This document shows positions 54,843-64,000 of a stretch of 64,000 nt of DNA, piece by piece; position 1 is the stretch's first letter; the number at the start of each line of letters is the position of its first letter. The position numbers and the translations under genes were made by a program. This stretch comes from Anisus vortex. Taxonomy: Eukaryota > Mollusca > Gastropoda > Planorbidae. Below the pieces are notes generated by a model, which was given only the letters and a program-made list of their open reading frames with translations, searched no databases and had not been told where the DNA came from. Location of the stretch: positions 15,769,124-15,833,123 of the forward strand of contig OX421509.1 of the NCBI GenBank assembly GCA_949126835.1, in the 5' to 3' direction.

Positions 54843-55740
54843 GTACAATTGAATGACCGTCACAATACCGTACCGTGGCCGTACATTTATAAATAAATAC
54901 ATTCGCTGGGTAATGTTATAAATGTGCCTGGTGGATTATAGTAATTTATAGGGTCTAGATTACATTACTATATTTAATTACTTTAACTTATATTATTTTA
55001 TATAATAATAGCCATGCTGGCACCATTAGTCTTAGTAAGTATCGCTTTGAGTTTGTACATTTTAGTAATTAGTAATCGCTTAGTCTTAGTAAAGCTCTTT
55101 GCTATGTCCTAGGTCGGATTCATCATGTCGAAAATAGGTTATCACAGTTATCAGGTAAATATTGAAAACATTATCGATTTCACAGATTAATACATGTCTA
55201 AATTAAATACAAAGAACCAGGAACTAAGTTATTATCATTCTGCATGAAAAACTAATAATAAAATAAAAGTTTTCAAAAGCATATATTAAAAAAGCGATCA
55301 ACAATACCATTTGTTAAGTTATATACACAACTCATTGGTAGCCATTACTCGAGTACTATCAAAATATAGAACAGCCATTGGCCATTGGCTGGCTTTGTTC
55401 GAAAACACCTGCCGCCGAAACAACTTTATAGCCAAACACTGTTGCTTCTCTAGTCTACAGCCGTAAAACTGTCGATTTATATTTCATATATCTAGGCTGC
55501 TAGATTTCTACCAACGGTTTTAAAGATATTTAACGAAAATTCATTCTTTAAATTATTTCATAATTAGTGTATTTATTCATATTTAGTCTTTTAAATATTG
55601 GTTGTCATTTAAATAGGCCTAGCGGTTCTTCGACGATTAAAGTGTGGCTCTTTTTTTGGCTTCTTTTGTGCCCACCCCTGCCCTATAGCCTACACTTTTC
55701 CAAGATAATTTTGAATTTTGAATACGAGTTGCCTACTTTA
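54843..55740. other. unassigned stretch with CCAAT-like boxes
   Basis: No gene or TE recognised. On the minus strand 55380-55400 has two CCAAT motifs (GCCAATGGCCAATGG) and 55418-55424 a CTATAAAG; arrangement and spacing are not convincing as an APC promoter. Confidence 0.25.
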
Positions 55741-56060
55741 CATACTACTCAAGAATTGTCTAGAATGCGTATCACGGCAAGGAATCGGATTGACATTAAA
55801 TCTAAAGAAAACCAATATTAATTTTCATGGCCAATGCAATACACCTAGTTCTACCTATATATACCCTCCCAGCCCTCTCATCGCCATTACTTTTAAGGAC
55901 CAAAACTTGTTTGTGGACAGTTTCACTATTTCACTTAGCCTACATCAAGTCCAGTTCGCTATCATTATCTACGATGAGATAAGAACTGGCGTCCGGGCAT
56001 GGAATGGGTTACCTAAACAAACCAGAAAAATCAGTAGGCCTAACTTATAGCATTAATATT
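55740..56060 (+). mobile_element. LINE fragment, 3' end of ORF2
   Basis: Plus-strand reading DEIRTGVRAWNGLPKQTRKI parallels the GIWAWYGLPEQTRKTS end of the LINE at 35290-35600. Truncated and frame-broken. Confidence 0.65.
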
Positions 56061-56087
56061 TAAAACAGTACGGTAATCATTTATATA

Positions 56088-56345
56088 ACATGGTGCACGG
56101 GTAACGAGCTGCAGCGCGTTCGACTGGCGATCCGAAGGTTCTGGGTTCGAATCCTAGTGCTGGCTAGGATTTTTTCACGAGACTTGAGGGTGCCCTCGAG
56201 TCTACCCAGCTCTGATGGGTACCTGACACTAGTTGGGGTAAAGAAAAGGCGGCTGGGCATTGTGCTGGCCACACATCCCCTCGTATGCCATGACCATAGA
56301 AACTGGTAAACGCTGCCACTTCTGTACCAATGAGCCTGAAGTGGT
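56088..56345 (+). mobile_element. tRNA-derived SINE
   Basis: Head GGTGCACGGGTAACGAGCTG, then a box-B GGTTCGAATCC, body TCTACCCAGCTCTGATGGGT, ACCTGACACTAGTTGGGGTA and GTGCTGGCCACAC. Clearest of the three copies in the window. Confidence 0.85.
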
Positions 56346-57060
56346 GAAGTGTGAACACTACTGGTTCCCCGAGTAAATCAGTAGGCAATGCATGGGGCGA
56401 GCGGTCGCCGAGATGCTTCCACTTCCACCCTCATCTCTGTGGGTGCTGGAGAGAGGCTGGTAAGTCGCCCTGCAGGCCCGAGGTCACTCCTCCCCGAGGT
56501 GGAATCTATGCCTAGGTGCCCCCCACGGAAAAGCCTGCAGATACGGCACCCCGCTTTCTGGCGCCCCCGGGGGTGGGTGTGGTGCGACGTACGGAACGGT
56601 ATACAGTCCCCGTCCTGTAAATGGCTGCTTTCAAAGGTGGTCTTGAGGGGATGCGTTCGCTCTGGATGGGGGCAACTCGACCAACGCACCGTCAGCCTAC
56701 ATCACAGGGATACGAGGCAAGTCCTGGATGGCTCGAGGGGCGAGCAAATGTACGTTCAGTAATGGGGAACCCGAACGGAGCAAGCCGCCTAACACGCGAC
56801 CGCCCTATAGGCGGCCAGCGTAGGACTAGCCTCGGACAGAGTCGTACTCATACCTTTCCCATGTCCAAGTGCATGGCCTGCTAACGCAGATCCAAACACG
56901 GTTTCAAGGGTTGAAAAAGACCCAACCGTGGGCGTTGACCGAGAGCAGTTGACTCGAGGACAGTGTTCATGCCTAGTCATGCACTGTCCTTTCAGGACTC
57001 AAGAACGGTGAACGCTGCTTCACCAGCCCTGTGATCAGTTTGGTACCGAAGGGTACTTGA
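56346..57060. other. GC-rich unclassified repeat-like block
   Basis: Distinctly GC-rich compared with its surroundings, with overlapping short open frames on both strands but no recognised protein. It follows the SINE directly and precedes a LINE fragment; a retroelement 5' region is a guess. Confidence 0.4.
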
Positions 57061-57079
57061 CTTTACGGTAATCAAATTG

Positions 57080-57462
57080 AAAATGTCTAGACTCAAACCA
57101 CGAATAAAAGGCCCAATAGATTCTAGCAAGTTTAAGTACCCGTCACATAAATATCCTTGACATTAAATGGCAGGACAAATCGCACAGAAGTCTTGACGCG
57201 CGACAACGATATAAATTTTTGTTCAATCCTAAGTGAAAGACGACTCAAAGATGGCTTGGCCACGTGAAAAATAATTCCACCACCGGGTCGAATTCCCAAG
57301 GAGCTTCTGTACAGAGAGCTCAGAATTGGTACGCGGAAAACTGGTCGCCCACGCATCCACGCATCGCCCAAAAATGTTTGTGAAAAAGACCTGAAGGCAG
57401 CCAATATAGATACGCATGACTAGGAACTTCAAGCAGACGATCGCTTAATCTAGTGCGCCACT
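57080..57462 (+). mobile_element. LINE ORF2 C-terminal fragment, split by a hAT
   Basis: Plus-strand reading (frame-broken) QRWLGHVKNNSTTG, YRELRIGTRKTGRPRIHASP and KDLKAANIDTHD is typical of the C-terminal end of non-LTR ORF2 (RWLGHV...GRP...KDL). It resumes after the hAT copy at 59362 (RRG-like, GGATACAAAGAGCAGCACG). Confidence 0.7.
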
Positions 57463-58105
57463 GTCAGGAGCAGGGCTGTGGAGTCGGAGTCGGAGGAAAT
57501 GTGGGTACCTGGAGTCGGAGTCGGCAAAAAATGCACCGACTCCGACTCCTACTAAATTTAGATTGGGAAAAGACAGGGCTTCATTTATTTTAAACAACCG
57601 ATCAATAGGCCTACAGACATTAGTGATGAGAAAGTTAAATATCTGTTTCTTCTTTTAAGTCCCCATCCCTCAAGATCCTATACCTATTGTCATACTATAG
57701 CGGGTCGACACACAAAAAACTAATTTGAAATGCGTCGTTAGACTGAACGTCATATTATAGAATGCACGGCGCTGGTATTGATGACGCTATACAAGTGCCC
57801 AAATTACTAATTACCATTAACATTGCTTGTAATGATTTCAAATGCTAGGACATGGCACGCGCGGTTTTCTCTGAATGCTAAACACTGCCTTAGTAGGCTA
57901 TAGGCCTAGGCCATAGGTCCTAAATAAAACGCATCTTAAGCTACTAGTGTACAAGCATACCTTTATAAGAGGCCTAGAGAGGCTTTTACATATTTACGAT
58001 TCTTTCCATAATGTAATTTGCGTTCAATAGGCCTACAAAAAAAAAATGCCGCCTCTACGACTTATAAATGCGCTACGCACACAACGCACAATTAGGAGCG
58101 GCAAT

Positions 58106-58452
58106 CAGTGGCGTATTTAGGCATGTTCCACATGTGCCATTGGAACAGGGGCCCCCACACAAAAAGGGCCCCCACACATCCCAAAAAGAAATGTTTGAGT
58201 GACATCCCCGTATTTCGTTGAAAATGTAAAATAAAATTCATTTATTCCCATACAATTTAAAGTGCTCCAGTTCAACCAAGCTACGTGGAACATAAAATGT
58301 ATGATTGTACAGAATGTAATATGAATTAACGGCCCTTTTCTGAGGTAGGCCCTATGTGGAAGGCAGACCACGAGGGGCCCCACATAAATTTGGGAACAGG
58401 GCCCCCACATAAATTTAGGAACAGGGCCCCCACAATCCTAAATACGGCCCTG
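58106..58452. mobile_element. nested hAT-type MITE
   Basis: 347 bp. Ends CAGTGGCGTATTTAGG and CCTAAATACGGCCCTG (imperfect TIR). Flanks GCGGCAAT and GTGGCAAT match 7 of 8. The interior has GGGGCCCCCAC blocks. Confidence 0.85.
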
Positions 58453-58493
58453 GTGGCAATATTTATAGGCTACTTTTAGTGTTGTGTTCTGCT

Positions 58494-59016
58494 TAGGGAT
58501 GTTAAACGAAAACCGGAATACCGGATTCCGGTTTTGAAACCAAAAACCGGTTTTGATTTTCAAAACACCGCGTCTGTCTTTATTATTAATGGCACTATTA
58601 AATACATATTCTTTCGATTCTCTTTCAACACATTTTTTACAAGTTATCATAAATATATGCCTCTTCATATGCTTCTTAATATTATGGTCAACGATAATCG
58701 GTAATTTGATTATCACTATTGAAAAAATGAAAGCTATTATCGGTTTTAATCAAATAGCCCAGATTTTTTTAGTTCTAAAGAATTTTATGGTAAAGAGTAC
58801 AAAATCACATTGTATTCACACAAATCAACCCCTTGAATGCCCTGCAAACACTAATTAATTAAGTTTGAAGTATTTTTCAAATATACCTACAAAACTACCC
58901 ACATTTGGCTGTTCCGGCATGTGAATAGTGACATTGCGCGGGGGTGGGGGAGGGGGAAACCGAAATCCAATTTTAAACCGGTTTTGTAGAACCGATAAAC
59001 GGTTTTAACATCCCTA
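58494..59016. mobile_element. hAT-like MITE family B, inverted nested copy
   Basis: 523 bp, TAGGGATGTTAAACG ... GGTTTTAACATCCCTA, inverted relative to 45137-46057. TSD GTTCTGCT/GTTCGGCT (7 of 8). Confidence 0.9.
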
Positions 59017-59389
59017 GTTCGGCTGTTACAGGGAACGCAGCGCCCATGTGTAACCTAGCCTCTCACTGGTAAGGGATTAACCGTTTGTCCCTTGGAGTCG
59101 CCGATCGTGACCTCTTCTGATCAGGCCCCACGAGCGGGGGGTACAGCCGGTACGCCGTACCGGGGCTCTCAAAATTTTAGGGGGCCCTTGAATATTTAAA
59201 ATTAAATACAGTAAATCCCAGCCAGTAGTCCCGTAGTAATGACATGTAGATGTATGTTGCCTTTCTTTCCTTCAGGGAATGTACAAAATACATTCGCATA
59301 TTAATACAGAGGAGTCGGAGTCGGGGAGTCGGAACATTTATCTACCGACTCCGCAGCCCTGGTCAGGAGGGGATACAAAGAGCAGCACG

Positions 59390-59900
59390 TATTGTGTAGC
59401 GGATGAAGGGCCAGGATCGTATCTCTCCAGTTCTACAAGATCTCACTGACTTCATGTGATGAAGAGGCTGGATCGTATATGTCTCCAGTTCTACAAGATA
59501 TCCACTGGCTCCACGTGATGAAGCGCGTTAATCATAACATTATGTCATACGGATGTATGAATTGCATTGTACTTTGCTACCTTCAAGAGCTCACATCAAA
59601 GCACGCACCATTAATCACAGTCACTCCTTAGAATTCCTAGTGTGGCTGGACACAAAAAGAAGTCATTTGGAGTGCTTTCGCTCAAATCTGTGGCACCTTC
59701 TAATATATGGAACAACTTGCCTCAGACGCTGGGTGATTCTGAGACTAAATAGTTTTTTTTCCAAAGAGTTTAATTACCTTTCTCTTTAACTAAGCTTAGT
59801 GTTTGTGTGCTTTACATTAAATTTACATCTGCCACTGCAATTTATACCAACAGCGCACTGACCATAATAGCATGGATACAAGCGCTATTATTATTATTAA
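59390..59900 (+). mobile_element. second LINE fragment, ORF2 C-terminus and 3' tail
   Basis: Reading MSPVLQDIHWLHVMKRVNHN, then SNIWNNLPQTL, fits the VLQxLHWLPV...WNxLP pattern of non-LTR ORF2 ends; tail GCGCTATTATTATTATTA. A short internal duplication repeats the CAGTTCTACAAGAT segment. Confidence 0.7.
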
Positions 59901-59947
59901 TATACGGTAGTTTTTAAAAACTTGTTGAAAAGGGAGATAGTCTAGAT

Positions 59948-61909
59948 CAGTGATGGCGAACCTTTTTGAGGCCGCGTGCCCAAAATGCAATACAAGACCA
60001 ACTTATTTCTTTCAACGTGCCAACACAGCAATTAAAACAAAATACTGATGTTTTACACAGCTCATACAATTGTCCGAACTAATTAACATCTCTTGTCCAA
60101 AAAGAATAACAAATTAACAGATCTTTAAATAATACAAAAAGTCTTTTATAAAAAAAAAACATGAACTGTATTAAATGAAAACATTATTAAGATATTACAA
60201 TACAAATACACAAATACAGTTATTGCAGTCAACTGTAATGCATTTGGCATGATTTTGCATAGTTATTGAGATTTTTGCTTTTTGTGCATGCTGATAATTT
60301 GTCAAGCCTTGGCTCATACTCCGTATCTTTAAGAGCAACACATCCAGCACGCAGGTCATCTGTCAGTCTGTTTCTGGTATCAGATTTGATATAATTTAAA
60401 GTTGAAATCGGCTGCTCACAAGCATAAAATGAACCAAACAAAGTAAGAAGTGCAATCCCAAGTGCTTTCATCGACTTAAAATGATTTGGCAGAGAATTCC
60501 ACACTTTAGGGATTTTATCATCAGAGCTACCAACTGTGCTGTCCTTTGACATCCTCTCACACTCTATCTTCTCAAGTGTTTCACGCAGATATTAGATTTT
60601 TTTTCCAGATAGAGCTTTCTTAAAATTCACAGAACTCCATTTCCAGAATTGCTAAATCTAACCACAATAAGAAGGAAAGATCAAGTTCTTCAAATTTGGC
60701 TTTACCTGGGAAAGTAAGAAAGCAGGGTTGTCGCAATCCTACGGAACTGTACAAATTTATTACTGAAATTCTACTTTGAAGCTGCTACAATACTAGAGAA
60801 TCCCTTGTAGATTTCCCGATTGCTTGTAGGATTGTCGGTAAATGTTAATGTTATAAAATTTTGTAAATTTATTTTACACTTGAAATATATTTAAGTTTCA
60901 CACTTTGTAAATCTCTTTTAAAAAAAACTGCAGTTTTCTTTTCTGATATAACAAAACATCATTTCTGCTGTTTTTCCTGAAGTTTGCAGTTTTTTATTCA
61001 GTTCATTGTAAAAAAAATCAACACCGTAAGGTTGGTAAGCCAGACCATATCAGTGAGCTGTGGCTAGTCCTGCCCCTATTGAATCATAAACAGCCTAATA
61101 TAATCCAAGCATGCTACAAATCTCTCTAATACTCGTCCTCTGCTCAGCCACCTTACATTATTGTACATGATTAAAGTATTATACTGCCCCTTGACCTCAT
61201 CAAGAAATGTGTAAAACTGTCGACAATTAAGAGCACGATCCATGATGTAATTGACCATTTTTGTGACATCTTTGAGGATATCATCTAATTTCTTGCTGTT
61301 ATCCCTGGTACAAAGAGCTACTTGGTGTATAATACAGTGAAACTGATCGACGGGGTGTTTTGCTTTTTTTAAAAAAAGAACTGTATGAAACCAGATGCGT
61401 CTCCCACAATGCAAGGTGCCGGGTCACTAGTCACTGAAACAACTTTTTCTGGTTTTATATCTTTTTGCCAAAAAAGCTTCCATAACAGCATTGTGGATAT
61501 CTATCCCTTTTGTTCTTTCAGGCAAAGATAACAATTTCACCAGCTATATTCTCATAATGTCACAAACTGGACAACGCAAAATTACCGCTAGCCTTGCATG
61601 ATTATTTACAACTGTGCTTTCACCCAAGCACATGGACTAGCAGGCAGCCTTTTGTAAGTCGAAGAAGATCTGCTGACTAACATCACTTGCCATGCGCAAG
61701 ACTCGATCTTTAACAGTATTTCTGCTAAGTAGTATATCAGAGATGCGTTGCATAATTTTATCCTTGTTTGGAAAATTATTAACAAATCGACGATCCCATC
61801 CCCAGCGGTGTGGCCGTAAGATGTTACATTTTTGGTAAATCCTCGCGTGCCCACCGAAATGGCTCTGCGTGCCAGCTGTGGCACGCGTGCCATAGGTTCG
61901 CCATCGCTG
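59948..61909 (-). pseudogene. decayed autonomous hAT transposon with transposase remnants
   Basis: 1,962 bp. TIRs CAGTGATGGCGAACCT / AGGTTCGCCATCGCTG (one mismatch) and perfect TSD GTCTAGAT at 59940-59947 and 61910-61917. Minus-strand frames, broken by stops and shifts, show hAT transposase features: a SDVSQQIFFDLQKA block (61690-61630), IIHQVALCTRD and RWLSRGRVLERF (61330-61120), and the C-terminal dimerisation region ALLTLFGSFYACEQPIS (about 60470-60400). Confidence 0.93.
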
Positions 61910-61917
61910 GTCTAGAT

Positions 61918-62060
61918 CATAGGTTCTCAACCTTTTTCGGCTCACCGCCCCCTTTCACAATTATTTTCCGCTCACCGCCCCCCAACTTTATTTTAGCGCC
62001 CACTCCCCCCCCCCCCTTTCGGCCCATCTGGACTATAGTTTCCGCAATTTTTTTTTAGGC
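61918..62060. mobile_element. hAT-like end fragment
   Basis: TAGGTTCTCAACCTTTTTCG at its left resembles common hAT termini, followed by CACCGCCCCC repeats. No right end or TSD was seen. Confidence 0.4.
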
Positions 62061-64000
62061 GGACTAGACTTTTTGTGTGATTAATTATCATTAAAGAAAA
62101 CTGAAAAGAAAACATATTGTAAGAATTAATAGATAAAAAATTGCCTTAACAAAAGGTTTCAATAAATCAATATTAATGCGAATCGTTTGCCTGGTGTGTT
62201 GCTAGCAATTAGTCTATTTTTGTTTCAATTTTGGTTGCAAAAGCCTTAGATCTAATAATCAGTAATATTTTGTTATATTACAAATTACAAAACAGAACTT
62301 GTTCGGCATCACTATTGAATCAAATGTGGAAACATTTTTTTGTTAAAGGGAGATAATTAGCCCGTTGTTTTTTAAAGCTAAATTTCTTTTTTTTCCTTTT
62401 ATATTAAATAAATGGCTTACAATTTATAACTTTGAAATTATCAAACTGTAAAAGTATTTGAAAACTATATAAATATTATATGACTAAAGAATTTATATGT
62501 ATACTTTCAAGCCTTACAATAACTACCCAGTTTGTACAATTACTATTTATCTGTACCGCTTAACAATATTGATGATCTTATGTAGGCCTACACAGCGTAA
62601 AACACAATAAGGACATCTCGGTTAAACTGAGATCAAATTAATATAAGCAGATGTTAGGGCGTCAGTCCGGTGAATCAACCACAGGACTAGCCGGCCGCAC
62701 ACCATATTTGCCAAATAGAGACCCCTACTTCATCGAAAAGTCACTGCGATTCATATTTCTTATTAATATAGACCTTTTCATTTTATTAATTATTCCAAAA
62801 AAGAGGTCAATGTCTACGGATGCGCAGTCGCTAGGGAGCAGAAGTTGTCAATAAAACCTTCTTCGCCTTTGTTATTTTACTGGGGGCCTAGTGGTTTTTA
62901 GGCGTAATTATATTAGCTTTTCATTTTACAAAAAAACTAACTCATAAAAACTTTATACCCAGAAGCTAGGGAGCGAACTGTACTTTTCTTTTACCGTTTG
63001 AACCAGTTTTTAACCCAAAAAACATTTATTATACATTCTAGGCCTAATGCGTCTATGGTTACCATAAGAAGCCATATGTCACCATGGACCATGTTAATAC
63101 AGATTGGCGTCGAGCGATCAGTAAATCGTCTTTAAGCATACAAATAAAATTTAACATAGTTATATATTTATAAAGCTTTGTTTGTGTTGAAGTATCATCG
63201 CGTAGGCTATATTGTATTAAGTTATTATTTGTAGCAATAGAAATCGTAACTTTTAATTATTTTTATTTTTTTTATCGTTCGATTTCGATGTCACTAAAGA
63301 ACCTTGAAAAGCCAAAGTTAAGCTCATCACAGTTTGATTCTGAAAAGGCCTAGGTCTATGTCCCATAGGCCTATGCTATTGTTTGAATTGTTCTGGGGTT
63401 TTATCGTTAAAATATTGTATGTAGAAGTAGTTAAGCGGGATTAAAACATATTAGTAGGCCTAGACCTAGCTATAGGCTATATATTATAGGCCCTAATAGG
63501 CTAAGCTAAAGTAGCCTAAAGGCCTATATAAATTATAAATATAGGCTTATGGCTTATAGGCTTATAGGATAGGCATATAATAGCTATTATTTAATATAAT
63601 ATAGCATATCGAATCGGCCTATCATATATAGTTTACTATAATAGGCCTAATTATTAGCCTGCCTATTGGCCTAGGCCTATTACTATTAGCCTATTAGCCT
63701 ATTATAGTAGCCTAAAGGTTATAAGCTTAAACAGTTTAAACTATTAAACAATTGAAACTATTTACTATTTACGATAGAAAAGTGTTGATTAACCGATTGC
63801 GATTGCATGAAATAATTAAGCGAATATGAAGGAAGGTTATGCTATATATTTGATATTTGCAAACAGGTACGTGTTTTCTTCATGAATTTTTAGTTATAGG
63901 CCTGTTATTGAATAATATTTCATGCATAGGACTAATGAAATGACAATATGAATAAGCCTATATACTATATATCCATAGTCCTATCATATTCAATATGGAA
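62061..64000. other. upstream non-coding region, GGCCTA-rich
   Basis: No gene recognised on either strand. 63340-63720 is a low-complexity zone of TAGGCCTATAGGC-like motifs. A more mixed stretch at 62640-62850 contains TGCGCA-like and GC-richer sequence, but no convincing promoter. Confidence 0.5.

Larger units (their letters stand above)
57471..59361. mobile_element. hAT-type element with perfect TSD, host of nested insertions
   Basis: Ends CAGGGCTGTGGAGTCGGAG and ...CCGACTCCGCAGCCCTG, with arrays of GGAGTCGGAGTCGG near both ends. Perfect 8-bp TSD GTCAGGAG at 57463-57470 and 59362-59369. Contains at least two further hAT-type MITEs. No transposase was seen. Confidence 0.9.

Noticed and set aside
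56388..56762. 125-residue plus-strand protein gene
   Set aside because: GC-rich repeat-like block with overlapping frames on both strands and no recognised motif.

Overview
The window is animal nuclear DNA: AT-rich, intron-rich and full of minisatellites and decayed transposons. It is dominated by one minus-strand gene, a full-length homologue of APC (adenomatous polyposis coli), the Wnt-pathway scaffold. The protein features, small-exon structure and retroelements fit a gastropod mollusc, probably a freshwater pulmonate-type snail. That taxonomic call is inference; no species is assigned.

Gene model. I could join 17 coding exons (50803 down to 2061), each with GT/AG borders and matching phase at every junction. 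They sum to 11,304 nt (3,767 aa plus stop), against 2,843 aa for human APC. The parts in order are: N-terminal coiled-coil (exons 1-2, 6-7), an acidic cassette-like exon (exon 4), an unrecognised exon before the armadillo domain (exon 8), armadillo repeats (exons 10-14), 15-residue and 20-residue beta-catenin repeats with SAMP axin-binding motifs (exons 14-17), a Ser/Pro/Lys-rich basic microtubule-binding-like region with SxIP motifs, and a C-terminal PDZ ligand ending VTTV. The region that is one giant last exon in vertebrates is here split into four exons.

Layout. 1-880 is 3' flank; 881-2060 is a probable 3' UTR; 2061-15959 holds the densely spaced 3' exons; 15960-32139 holds small exons among minisatellite-rich introns; 32140-49628 is a 17.5 kb intron with two very large tandem arrays, a GC/CpG-rich island (40.43-40.70 kb), a strong hairpin and hAT/SINE copies; 49629-50805 holds the first three coding exons; 50806-64000 is upstream non-coding DNA (5' UTR exon or promoter not identified) made largely of hAT elements, LINE fragments, a SINE and a GGCCTA-rich low-complexity tract.

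Most unusual signal. Four of the gene's introns begin inside a tandem array whose unit contains the upstream exon's 3' end together with its 5' splice site (exons 5, 6, 11 and 13). Two arrays have 48-bp units that keep the reading frame, so every copy offers an in-phase alternative donor. In a third, each 74-bp unit has the layout of a complete 48-nt in-frame mini-exon. This looks like repeated splice-donor amplification in a single conserved gene and is the main candidate for something undescribed.
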